64,000 nucleotides of DNA, taken from IMG/VR virus record IMGVR_UViG_3300032397_000005, positions 1 to 64,000 of that record. The stretch is one strand, 5' to 3'. Every line of letters begins with the position of its first letter. Position 1 is the stretch's first letter. Shown here piece by piece: positions 23,743 through 31,973 of this stretch. Position numbers and translations under genes: made by a program. The notes beneath the pieces were generated by a model. It made no database searches. It saw only the letters and a program-made list of their open reading frames with translations, and had not been told where the DNA came from. The stretch comes from a virus.

Positions 23743-24812
23743 GTGACAGAGCGGAGAAGATCAGGGAGATGCGTCGGAGGATGGGGACGCTTCCCCACCA
23801 GGCGCCGAAGGTCAGCACGCGGTTCTTCCGCGGGGTGGAGGGGATCCAGGTTTCCCTCATCGACGGTCCGGTGAACCCGTATCGGGCGATCTTCACCATG
23901 GCAACGTCCACCTGGGGGGCGGCAACGGCGGACGTTGCGGCGCGTTGGTCCTCCGTTACCCCGGAGGATCGCTTCGAGGTGATTAGATCCGTCCTCCTTG
24001 GGCAGGCACTCCCGTTGGCGCTCGAGGCACCAAAGTTCACCTTTTCCATCGCCGGTCTCTCCCGCTGGTCATTTGACCAGATTGTCCGGGCGCGTCTTGG
24101 GGTGGTCTACGCTTCTCTGGGGACGCGGGACAACTGCCACGCGGACATCCCGTTCCGCTTTCACGAGGCCACGTGGCGGAATCCGGACAAGTTGCGACTT
24201 GCGATGGAGGTTGCTCTACGCGCTAAGACGACGTACGGGATGTTCATGGACTCCGGACTTTCCTCCTGGCAGGAGGCGCGGGAGTTGCTCCCAATCTCGG
24301 TGGTTCACCGCTTTGTGATGGCCATCAACTACGCCTCCCTGCGGACAATGTGCGCGTCTCGGATGACATTCTCCGAGGCGGAGGACACGGTTGCCGTGGC
24401 GTGGCTCCTCCGGGATCGCCTCCTCCAAGAGGATGCCTACCCGTACCTGGCCGCCTGGCTTCGTCCGCGGTGCGACGTTGTTGGATCCTGCTGCTACCAC
24501 CGGGCGTACACCTCGGCGGAGGCGTTTGGGTGTCTCTACAGATCCTGCGGTAGAAACCCGGTCAAGTCGGCTCCCGGGATGCCTCCAATAGACTACGAGG
24601 TGGCGGAGTTTAACGAGGCGTGCTCCGACAGGGAGACGATCTCCCGTCAACTCGGAATCGGGATTCCCGGTTCTGAGGAGGGTCGAGCGGAGAATATCAC
24701 CTTCGCGGACCTGTCTCCGCGAGATAATCACCTGCTGGAGGAGAATGGAAACGCTTTCTACCACGGTTCATCCGGAGTCGATAGCTTGGGTGAATTTGGG
24801 TGGGGAGGATGA
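23739..24812 (+). CDS. Divergent ThyX-like flavin-dependent thymidylate synthase homologue
   Basis: 357 residues, GTG start overlapping the previous stop (GTGA). The segment FSIAGLSRWSFDQIVRARLG aligns with the ThyX motif region F..(G)VSR..SHQLVRHR, but His of RHR is Ala (R117-A118-R119) and the downstream S.N..S.R pattern is lost (VVYASLGTRDN). A canonical ThyX is encoded separately at 51143. The protein is longer than usual ThyX, with a Cys-rich C-terminal part (VVGSCCYHRAYTSAEAFGCL). It may act on a different pyrimidine nucleotide, for example to modify rather than methylate dUMP. That is inference. Confidence 0.6.
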   Translation: MSDRAEKIREMRRRMGTLPHQAPKVSTRFFRGVEGIQVSLIDGPVNPYRAIFTMATSTWGAATADVAARWSSVTPEDRFEVIRSVLLGQALPLALEAPKFTFSIAGLSRWSFDQIVRARLGVVYASLGTRDNCHADIPFRFHEATWRNPDKLRLAMEVALRAKTTYGMFMDSGLSSWQEARELLPISVVHRFVMAINYASLRTMCASRMTFSEAEDTVAVAWLLRDRLLQEDAYPYLAAWLRPRCDVVGSCCYHRAYTSAEAFGCLYRSCGRNPVKSAPGMPPIDYEVAEFNEACSDRETISRQLGIGIPGSEEGRAENITFADLSPRDNHLLEENGNAFYHGSSGVDSLGEFGWGG

Positions 24813-25369
24813 TCCTAGCGTTGGAGGGAATCTCCGCGGTTGGTAAGTCATCCATCGCTACGGCGCTGAGTCGGGCGTTTGGCTTCGACGTGTATCAGGA
24901 TCAGGTGCGTCACGGGATCCTCGGGGAACTCTCCCGGCGGGAGATGTACCTGACCGGGAATCAGTGCGGCCTGGACCTCAGCTTTTTCTCGGGGCTCCTG
25001 GACTTCGTGGCGGACCGCTGGTGCCTGTCTTCCTACGTCTACGACACCTGGGGCGACGTTTCGCTCGAGGGAGCGTACGTGACGCAACTCCTCCCAATGT
25101 ACGTCAGGGCGTCTTCTCGGGTGTACCTCCTTCGATTGGACCCGGAGCTTGCGTTGTCTCGAATGCTCAAGCGGTCCGCTCGGGCGGAACGCGCGGTTGG
25201 GCCGTCCTACTCCCTGCAGCAGCTCCGGGATCTGGATGTAGGTTTTTCCCGGGCTGCGCGCATCTGGGGGGATCTTGGGGGTTGCGTCCTCGAGGTGGAC
25301 GCAACGGACGTTGCGGCGGCGGCGCGAGTGGTCATCGAGGACGTTCTGCTGTCCGGGATTCTCCGGTGA
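24809..25369 (+). CDS. Thymidylate kinase-like P-loop nucleotide kinase
   Basis: 186 residues, ATG overlapping the preceding stop. Walker A GISAVGKS (7-14), a D69-R-W motif followed by LSSYVYD (compare DR[YW]..S..Y in TMP kinases), and a basic lid (LKRSARAERA). This is the fold of dNMP kinases. Next to the ThyX-like and dUTPase genes it probably phosphorylates a pyrimidine monophosphate to keep the product entering DNA. Confidence 0.65.
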   Translation: MILALEGISAVGKSSIATALSRAFGFDVYQDQVRHGILGELSRREMYLTGNQCGLDLSFFSGLLDFVADRWCLSSYVYDTWGDVSLEGAYVTQLLPMYVRASSRVYLLRLDPELALSRMLKRSARAERAVGPSYSLQQLRDLDVGFSRAARIWGDLGGCVLEVDATDVAAAARVVIEDVLLSGILR

Positions 25370-25944
25370 GGATGCTGGTTGAGAGGACCGTGGACTGCCG
25401 TGCTTGCGACCTGGGGTTCCTTGGGCTCCCCAGGTGCGTGGGGTATGGTCCGGTGGTAGCGGAGGTGGCGGTTGTTGGGATCAACCCCTCCGTCCGGGCG
25501 GTGGACGGGGAGACCGCGTTCCGCGTTGCGGATTTTGTTCGAGTTGGGGAACGCGCGGCGGGGTTGAGGTTGACGGGGGCGCTCCGGGCGTTTTGGCACC
25601 TCTCCAGGCTCTCCGGTCTTGAGCTCAGTCTCGCCTACGTCACAAATGCGGTCAAGTGCGCAACGCCGGGGAATCGAGTACCGACCGCGGAGGAGATCGA
25701 AGCGTGCCTGAGAAGCCACTTGACGTTGGAGATGAGTTCCTTGGGGAACCTGCGGAGGGTCTTGGTTCTGGGGAGGATCGTTGGCGCCCACCTCGGGTTA
25801 AGCGACTTCGGGTGCCACCGGACGCTGGACGGTACGCTGGCGGAGGCAACGCTCCTCCGTCACCCGGTGGCCACGCTCCGGCGGTGGACGAGACTCCCGG
25901 TGGAGGCGGCCGCGTGGCGTTCCGCTCTGGGTCGTCCCTCCTAG
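25366..25944 (+). CDS. Uracil-DNA glycosylase-like protein, family 4 (Fe-S type)
   Basis: GTG at 25366 overlaps the kinase stop; an ATG at 25372 is also possible. Four cysteines are spaced as in Fe-S UDGs: C11-x2-C14 ... C98-x15-C114. The pocket motif VGINPSVRAVDGE, the segment VTNAVKCATPGNR, and the LLRHPVATLRR end (compare HPS) support the family. It would excise uracil, or act on a modified pyrimidine, in DNA, and is coupled to the polymerase gene. The motif I Pro-Ser is followed by a non-canonical loop, so its exact substrate is uncertain. Confidence 0.7.
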   Translation: MRMLVERTVDCRACDLGFLGLPRCVGYGPVVAEVAVVGINPSVRAVDGETAFRVADFVRVGERAAGLRLTGALRAFWHLSRLSGLELSLAYVTNAVKCATPGNRVPTAEEIEACLRSHLTLEMSSLGNLRRVLVLGRIVGAHLGLSDFGCHRTLDGTLAEATLLRHPVATLRRWTRLPVEAAAWRSALGRPS

Positions 25945-28900
25945 CGGACGCGGACTCCCAGGCACTCGTCTCAGACATCTCCGGGGACGCGCGGATGAAG
26001 GTCGTTGTCCACAAGGAGTACGCCCAGAGCATCTCCGCGGAGGAGGTGACGGACAAGCGGGACGTGGTTGACCTCCGGGACGCCACGGACTTCGACGACA
26101 TGAAGGACCTCCGCTTCTTCAACGAGCGGGAGTATTACCACGGTTGGTCGGAGGGGGAGGACATTGTCCTCCTACGGCGGGACCCGGAGACGGGGAGGCG
26201 GATCAAGGAGGTCCACCCGTTCGAGTGGTACTTCTACCTGGCGCGGGAGGACTTTGACCGACTCCCGGCGGACAAGGTGGCGTGGCTCTGCCGCCACCAC
26301 GCCAAGCGGGTCGAGCCGGATCCGGCCTTCCCGGATCGCTACGTGCGCGTGTACGTCCCCTATAAGTACCCTAAGATCGATCACGATCGGATCTTCCAGC
26401 GGGTGGGGGATCCGGACGCCGGCGCAATGTGGTTGGCACCGTACGTCCTGGGTGAGCGGCCGCACGCCGTCCGGTTCCCCCAGGATCGGGAGCGCTGGAC
26501 GCACCTTCACGAGGCGCTGGAGTGGTGTCAGCGGAAGGGGCTCACTCCGCTCGAGGCGGACCTGACGCCGAAGCAGCGCTTCCTGACGGACTACGACCTG
26601 CACATTCAGGCGCGCTACCACCTGGGCTTCGTCGACATCGAGACGGACGACACCGTCGGCGGCTTCGACAACAAGGAACACAACCGGATCCTCTCTATCG
26701 CCTGGGAGGGGGACCGCGTGGAGAAGGACCCGGATGATCGCGGATTCGTCATCCTGGAGGCGGAGACGGACGAGGCGGAGCGGGAGATGCTCCTGCGCTT
26801 TAAGAGGGAGTGCCTGGCGCGGTACGACGTTGTGGCGGCTTGGAACGGGTTCGGCTTTGACTTCCCCATCATCATCTACCGGTTCCGGAAGCACCGGATC
26901 CCGATTGACTGGAGGTACCACCTCTTTGCGGATCCGCTACCGGTGTTCAAGCGGCACTACGTCCGGGCGGGGGCGGACGCCATCTCCTACTCCCTGGACG
27001 CAATTGGGTCGGCCGTCCTGAAGATGAGCAAGCTGGACTGGCGGACGGAGTTCCGCCGACGTCAACCTGGGGTGGTCCCGAAGTTCATCAACCTCTACCG
27101 GAGGGAACCGGGGCTCCTGGAGGAGTACAACCGCTACGACGCCACGATACTCCGGAAGCTCGAGGCGTTCACCGGCTTCGTAGCCATCGAGCAGATCTTC
27201 TGCCGCGTTGCCAACGGCTTCGCCAACGATTGGAACATCTCGACCAAGATCGACCAGCTCCTCTTGAAGAAGGGGTTCAAGGACGGGCACCATTTCCCGA
27301 CTCGGTTCTGGTCTCCTGGTCGCCCGGAGCAGTACGAGGGGGCCTACGTTTTCCCACCCAAGGTGGGGATGCACGAGAACGTCTGCGCCTTCGACTTCAA
27401 GTCCCTGTATCCGTCGATGGTCCGGGCGTTCAACATCTCCCCGGAGAGCATTGTCAAGGCGGTGGACCGGGAGGACTTCCTCCGGAAGTACGGTCCGGAC
27501 TCCCTCTGCCGTTGTCCGGTTGTTGACTGCGGCGGCGTGATGAAGGGTGGGGCCACCTTCCGGAAGGATCGGGAGGGGTATATCTCCCAGATGTTTGTCC
27601 GGACGCTGGAGCGGCGGCGGAAGTACACGACGCTCCAGTCCGAGCGACTCAAGGAGGTTGGGAGCACTCAGGATGACCTGTTCCTCCTCTACTACCGCCT
27701 GGCCTACTCCTTCAAGCGACTGGGGCTCTCCTTCTACGGTGATTTGGGGAACCCGCGCTCGCGCTACTACGACACGGAGTTGGCGGAGGCCATCACGCTC
27801 GCTGGGCGGTTCTTCATTCAGCAGACGGCCAAGTATGCGGAGGAAGTTGGCGGATATAAAGCAATTTATGGGGATAGCGTCACCGGGCGCCGGAACCTGG
27901 TGCTGCTCGACCCCGCCGGGCGGCTCCGCGTCCTCCCGGTCGAGCGTCTCTGGGCGGAGCTTTCGGGGGAGGCGGAGGCGCGGTCTGACGGTAAGGAGGT
28001 GAAGCGGGCGGACGGCTGGCGCTCGATGTCCGCGCTCGAGGGTGGGGGCTCTACCTGGGCGCCAGTGGCGGAGGTGATCCGGCACCGGACCGGGAAGCGG
28101 ATCCTGCGTCTGACGACCCCGGAGGGGCAGGTGGAGGTGACCGAGGACCACGGCGTCACCGTCCTGCGGGACGGAGCCCTGGCGGAGAGGACGGCGGCGG
28201 AGGTTCACCGGGACGGGGAGGAGCTGGTCCGCGTGGACGTCCCGCCGGTGGCGGAGGTGGCGGAGGTGGACCTCCTTGCGGAGGTTGGTTCCTACCGCCG
28301 GGAGTACGCGCGGGAGGTCTCCCAGGCGCGGCACGTCCGGCGCGCGGAGGTGCGACTGGGGAGCGAGCGCGCGTCGGACGGGATGGACTTCCTCCTGCTG
28401 ACGTTCGAGGGGGAGATCGGGTTCGAGCCTACCGAGCGGGTCCGCTTCCGACGCCGCTTCCGGGTGGGGACCCCGGAGCTTGATGCCCTCCTGGACCTCC
28501 TCGGGACGTTCTGCGCGGAGGGATCCGTGTCCGTTGTCGGGGACCGCTTTGGCGGGGCTTCTATCGGGATGGAGGACCGCGCGCGGATGGCGGAGCTTTC
28601 CGCCGTCTACCAACTCCTGTGCCCAACCGCGGGGTCTGACGGGCTGACCGATGACGGGCGGAAGCTCCAGATGCGCTGCGAGTTGATCTCCTTGCTCTTT
28701 GCGCGACTCTGCGGCGTCGGGGCGGACGGGAAGCGGGTCCCCGGGTTCGTCTACCACCTCCCGGAGCGGGAGCGGCGGCGCTTCCTCTCCGCCTACCTGC
28801 GCGGGGACGGGCACTTCTGGAATGACCGCCGCGGGGGCGCTACCTGGGAGGACTTCGACGGGTGGGAGTGCGGGAGTAACTCCCTCGAGCTTTCCTCCGG

Positions 28901-30119
28901 CCTGGCCGTCCTCTGCCGTCAGCTCGGGGTCCCCTACGGGGTCCGGACGGGCGTCTCCGCGCTCTCCGGTAACGTCTGGTACGGGCTCCGGACGAAGAAG
29001 CTTCGCGGGCGCAGTCACTGCTTCCTGCGGCGGCACGGGCGCGCCACCCCGCGGCTGGAGGAGGTCCCCGGGGACGGGTTCGTCTACGACCTCTGTGTAC
29101 CGGGATCCCAGCGATTTACGGAGGCGCTCGGTTGCGTTTCCCTCCACAACACTGATTCGCTGTATATCCAGCTCGCGCCCACCGGGAGGACCTGGTCGTC
29201 GGAGGAGGCGCGCATCGCGGAGCTCAACGGGAAGGCGGAGAAGTTCCTCGAGTACGTCCAGACGCGGTACGACGCGCACCTCCGGTCCTTTGGTTGCCGG
29301 ATGGACTGGAACGTGGTTCTACTTGAGTACGAGGACGTGTACGACCGCATCTTCTTCGTGGTCAAGAAGCGGTACGCGGGGCGGCTCCTGGTTCACAAGG
29401 GGGAGCGGACGGATAACGTGGAGGTGAAGGGGCTGGAGGTGATGCGCTCCGACTGCTCCGGGATGACGCGTCGCCTTCAGCAGCGGGTCCTCGACGGCAT
29501 CCTCATGGAGCGGATGAGTGGGGAGGAGATTGAGCGGACGATCATTGCGCCGGAGTTCACCCGTTGCGCGGAGAACCAGCTGACCGCGGCGGAGGTCTCC
29601 ATTGGGAAGGGCATCTCCAAGGAGCCGGAGCGGTATAAGACGAAGGCGCTCCACGTCAAGTTGGCGGAGGAGATCCGGGCCACCGGGCGGGAGTTCTTCG
29701 TTGGGATGAAGGTTGAGTACGTGGTCACCTCCGTGAAACCGAACTTGAACGGGGTCCTCCGGGAGGACTTCGAGGACGCGGCGGGCGCGATCACCTACGC
29801 GGCGGAATACTACTGGGACCGCGTCATCTACCCGGCAAGTTTGCGGATCTTACAGGTCTGCTTTCCGGAGAAGGACTGGAAGCGGTGGTTGGTGGAGAAC
29901 CGGCGGCGGCGGCGGGACTTGGTCCAGCGCTACCAGCGCTGGTTCCTGGATCCCAAGCGCGTGGGGAAGGCGGTTGAGCGGATCCGAGAGAACGTACGTG
30001 GTCTACTTCAGGAGGAGGATCTGGTGGAACTTCGGCGCAGTCCACGCATCAGGACTATTGCTGGGAGAGGGAGTGAGCATGAGACGCGTGAAGAAGTTGA
30101 CCTCAGCGGCGACGCTTGA
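25914..30119 (+). CDS. Family B DNA polymerase (intein-containing precursor)
   Basis: GTG at 25914, 7 bases after GGAGG, overlapping the UDG by 31 bases; the frame is open further upstream but that part lies inside the UDG gene. 1401 residues including a 425-residue intein, so the spliced enzyme is ~976 residues. Exonuclease motifs: D241-I-E243, WNGFGFDFP, and YNRYDATIL. Polymerase motifs: DFKSLYPS (from D494), KRLGLSFYGD, and motif C YGD|TDS, split by the intein. It is the replicative polymerase with proofreading, similar to T4 gp43-type enzymes. Confidence 0.9.
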   Translation: MAFRSGSSLLADADSQALVSDISGDARMKVVVHKEYAQSISAEEVTDKRDVVDLRDATDFDDMKDLRFFNEREYYHGWSEGEDIVLLRRDPETGRRIKEVHPFEWYFYLAREDFDRLPADKVAWLCRHHAKRVEPDPAFPDRYVRVYVPYKYPKIDHDRIFQRVGDPDAGAMWLAPYVLGERPHAVRFPQDRERWTHLHEALEWCQRKGLTPLEADLTPKQRFLTDYDLHIQARYHLGFVDIETDDTVGGFDNKEHNRILSIAWEGDRVEKDPDDRGFVILEAETDEAEREMLLRFKRECLARYDVVAAWNGFGFDFPIIIYRFRKHRIPIDWRYHLFADPLPVFKRHYVRAGADAISYSLDAIGSAVLKMSKLDWRTEFRRRQPGVVPKFINLYRREPGLLEEYNRYDATILRKLEAFTGFVAIEQIFCRVANGFANDWNISTKIDQLLLKKGFKDGHHFPTRFWSPGRPEQYEGAYVFPPKVGMHENVCAFDFKSLYPSMVRAFNISPESIVKAVDREDFLRKYGPDSLCRCPVVDCGGVMKGGATFRKDREGYISQMFVRTLERRRKYTTLQSERLKEVGSTQDDLFLLYYRLAYSFKRLGLSFYGDLGNPRSRYYDTELAEAITLAGRFFIQQTAKYAEEVGGYKAIYGDSVTGRRNLVLLDPAGRLRVLPVERLWAELSGEAEARSDGKEVKRADGWRSMSALEGGGSTWAPVAEVIRHRTGKRILRLTTPEGQVEVTEDHGVTVLRDGALAERTAAEVHRDGEELVRVDVPPVAEVAEVDLLAEVGSYRREYAREVSQARHVRRAEVRLGSERASDGMDFLLLTFEGEIGFEPTERVRFRRRFRVGTPELDALLDLLGTFCAEGSVSVVGDRFGGASIGMEDRARMAELSAVYQLLCPTAGSDGLTDDGRKLQMRCELISLLFARLCGVGADGKRVPGFVYHLPERERRRFLSAYLRGDGHFWNDRRGGATWEDFDGWECGSNSLELSSGLAVLCRQLGVPYGVRTGVSALSGNVWYGLRTKKLRGRSHCFLRRHGRATPRLEEVPGDGFVYDLCVPGSQRFTEALGCVSLHNTDSLYIQLAPTGRTWSSEEARIAELNGKAEKFLEYVQTRYDAHLRSFGCRMDWNVVLLEYEDVYDRIFFVVKKRYAGRLLVHKGERTDNVEVKGLEVMRSDCSGMTRRLQQRVLDGILMERMSGEEIERTIIAPEFTRCAENQLTAAEVSIGKGISKEPERYKTKALHVKLAEEIRATGREFFVGMKVEYVVTSVKPNLNGVLREDFEDAAGAITYAAEYYWDRVIYPASLRILQVCFPEKDWKRWLVENRRRRRDLVQRYQRWFLDPKRVGKAVERIRENVRGLLQEEDLVELRRSPRIRTIAGRGSEHETREEVDLSGDA
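27035..27075. repeat. 41-bp exact repeat, copy 1 (inside polymerase gene)
   Basis: Identical over 41 bases to 33717-33757 in the gp47-like nuclease gene; begins GGACTGGCGGACGGAG. In the polymerase it is read as DWRTEFRRRQPGV, in the nuclease in another frame as GLADGVPPTSTWG. Confidence 0.9.
27876..29150 (+). mobile_element. Intein with LAGLIDADG homing endonuclease in polymerase motif C
   Basis: 425 residues inserted between YGD (652-654) and TDS (1080-1082). It starts with Ser (SVTGRRNLVLL), carries a block B-like VTEDHGVTVL, two LAGLIDADG-type motifs (LDLLGTFCAEGSV and FLSAYLRGDGHF), and ends ALGCVSLHN followed by Thr+1. All catalytic positions for splicing appear present. The YGD/TDS site is a known hot spot in archaeal and viral polymerases. 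The extein flanks (TAT AAA GCA ATT TAT; ACT GAT) use AT-rich codons unlike the rest, consistent with co-conversion during homing. Confidence 0.88.
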
Positions 30120-30669
30120 GGAGCACGAGGAGCGGGGGCGGCGCTTCGAGTTCCTTGGGCAGCGTCTACTCAACGTGGACGTGGAGGGGGTTTGGGGGAA
30201 GTTGGAGGAGGACCTGACCCTGGGGGACGGTCGCGCTAACCCAGATCGAATTCTTCGCGCTCTAGATGAGGCGGAGCACAACCTGCGGCGGGCCGGGATG
30301 ATCCTCCAGTGCGCGATCGAGGAGGAGGACATTTTCAACGTGCACTGGCGGGCGGCTTACTCGGAGTGGGCGGTGGTGGCGCGGGAGGCGCTCGAGCGGG
30401 CAAAGAAGGACGGGCGTCACTCTGGGCAGATCACTCAGGACATGGTTGAGGACTGGGTTGCTGCCCACATTCCGGATTACGGTAGGTGGCGGACGCAACG
30501 CCGGTCCCTCGAGCGGAATAAGAACATGTCAAAGCACCTATTCGCGGCCTGGGAGTCCAGAGCTGCCTCCATCCGGAAGCAGTCTGACCTCGTGGAACGT
30601 CGTCGTGGGGTGGACCCAAATATGCTCTCACGAAGGGAGCGCAAGGAGCGTGAAGATGGCACTGAGTAA
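30079..30669 (+). CDS. Helical protein at the UvsY position (putative recombination mediator)
   Basis: ATG at 30079 behind GGAGAGGG, overlapping the polymerase by 41 bases; 196 residues. All-alpha with a long N-terminal coil (EEHEERGRRFEFLGQRLL) and a basic C-terminus. It lies between the polymerase and the gp32-like SSB/UvsX genes, as expected for a UvsY-type mediator that loads RecA-like protein on SSB-coated DNA. No specific motif proves this; position and helical content only. Confidence 0.45.
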   Translation: MRRVKKLTSAATLEEHEERGRRFEFLGQRLLNVDVEGVWGKLEEDLTLGDGRANPDRILRALDEAEHNLRRAGMILQCAIEEEDIFNVHWRAAYSEWAVVAREALERAKKDGRHSGQITQDMVEDWVAAHIPDYGRWRTQRRSLERNKNMSKHLFAAWESRAASIRKQSDLVERRRGVDPNMLSRRERKEREDGTE

Positions 30670-31972
30670 AGAGGAGAGGATGGTCCGGGCGCGGGAGCGC
30701 ATGGACAAGCTCCGCACTGTGGCGAAGCAGCGCGGGCGTGGGGCGGACCGGATGGATTGGAAACCAAAGGCGAAGGTGTACCTGCACCCAGAGACGGAGA
30801 TGCACGATCGCCTCCGTGTGTGGTTCCCAAAGCTCATCGACGAGAAGGATCAGAAGGACGGCGGCAAGAAGGGCGGCGGTAAGGATAAGGACGTCAAGAA
30901 GAAGGTGGTCAACGTGCCCTTCAACGTCCCTCAAAACCCGAAGGCGTGCCCGTTCCAGACCCTCCGCGCGGTACTGAAGTTGCGGGAGGACCTTGACCCT
31001 GATGAGATCATCCTGTCCGTGGGGACCGGGCGAGGGAAGGTTGAACTCTGCAAGGGGGAGATCCTAGGTTTGGAGGGATACGACTTCCGTAAGGGAATTC
31101 GACCTCAGGCGGACTTCGTTTGCGGGGCGGTCATGATTGCGGACAGCAAGGGGAAGCGTCCAGACAAGTTGAAGTGCGAGGTCCTTGCAGGGGCCAAGAG
31201 CCTGGCCACGGAGATCCGGAAGGAAATTGACTCCGAGATCGACGAGTCCGGGGAGGAGAAGGGTAACCCGTTCTTCTCGCCGTACCCATTCATCATCGAG
31301 TTTGACGAGGCGGAGCGCGGGTCTGACATGTACTCCGCGCGGGCGCGTCCGCAGGAGTCGCCGGGGGAGGATGAGGATCTCCAGGCGCTCCTGGACGGGG
31401 ATCCTCCGGACCTCGAGGAGGAGATCAAGTTGTCCGACCCGGACGTGATGATGGCGGCGCTCATGGCGGCGCTTGTTCGGGATGACATCGAGATCGTCAT
31501 CGAGAACGTGGATGAGGTCTTCAAGAAGCCGAAGGCGGAGGTGAAGTCGAAGGAGGAGCCGAAGGAGCGGCGCGTGAAGGAGCCAGAACCGGAGCCAGAA
31601 CCGGAGCCAGAACCGGAGCCAGAACCGGAGCCAGAACCGGAGCCAGAACCGGAGCCAGAACCGGAGGAAGACGGATCCGACACCGTTGAAGCACCGGAGC
31701 AGAAGTCCAAACCCGCAGCCAAGCGGGAGGAACCTAAACCCGCCCCCAAACCTACCCCCAAACCCGCAGCTAAGCGGGAGGAACTCAAACCCACCGCCAA
31801 GCGGGAGAAGAAGGCGGCGGAGAAGCCCGCTGAGGAGTTGGGTTGGGAACCCGCCGAGGGGGAGGAGTACGACATCTGCCCGAAGTGTCGGCGGCCGGTA
31901 TCTCAGGACGCCCTAAAGTGCCCACATCCGAACTGCGGCGCCGAGTACTTGCCGGACGACAGCGAGTTCTAG
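30656..31972 (+). CDS. T4 gp32-like single-stranded DNA-binding protein with extended tail
   Basis: ATG at 30656, 7 bases after AAGGAG; 438 residues. The N-terminal part (KVYLHPETEMHDRLRVWFP ... KACPFQTL ... PQADFVCGAVMIAD ... FFSPYPFIIEFD ... MYSARAR) follows the core pattern of phage gp32-type OB-fold SSBs. From about 240 the protein is acidic, then an EP repeat (308-336), a Lys/Pro-rich stretch, and a C-terminal zinc ribbon (CPKCRRPV ... CPHPNC). An acidic tail binds partners in gp32; the extra ribbon is unusual. It precedes UvsX. Confidence 0.65.
   Translation: MALSKEERMVRARERMDKLRTVAKQRGRGADRMDWKPKAKVYLHPETEMHDRLRVWFPKLIDEKDQKDGGKKGGGKDKDVKKKVVNVPFNVPQNPKACPFQTLRAVLKLREDLDPDEIILSVGTGRGKVELCKGEILGLEGYDFRKGIRPQADFVCGAVMIADSKGKRPDKLKCEVLAGAKSLATEIRKEIDSEIDESGEEKGNPFFSPYPFIIEFDEAERGSDMYSARARPQESPGEDEDLQALLDGDPPDLEEEIKLSDPDVMMAALMAALVRDDIEIVIENVDEVFKKPKAEVKSKEEPKERRVKEPEPEPEPEPEPEPEPEPEPEPEPEPEPEEDGSDTVEAPEQKSKPAAKREEPKPAPKPTPKPAAKREELKPTAKREKKAAEKPAEELGWEPAEGEEYDICPKCRRPVSQDALKCPHPNCGAEYLPDDSEF
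31580..31663. repeat. 12-bp tandem repeat coding for EPEP
   Basis: Seven exact units of GAGCCAGAACCG. It encodes an extended acidic Pro-Glu tether in the SSB-like protein. Confidence 0.9.
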
Positions 31973-31973
31973 C

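Noticed and set aside
25656-25913. N-terminal extension of the polymerase to 25656
   Set aside because: This part overlaps the UDG gene, is Gly/Pro-rich, and a GTG with an ideal ribosome site occurs at 25914.
26937-29279. 780-codon open frame on the minus strand over the polymerase and intein
   Set aside because: Antisense shadow of a strongly supported polymerase gene; GC-rich third positions leave reverse frames open, and its translation is Arg/Pro-rich without motifs.
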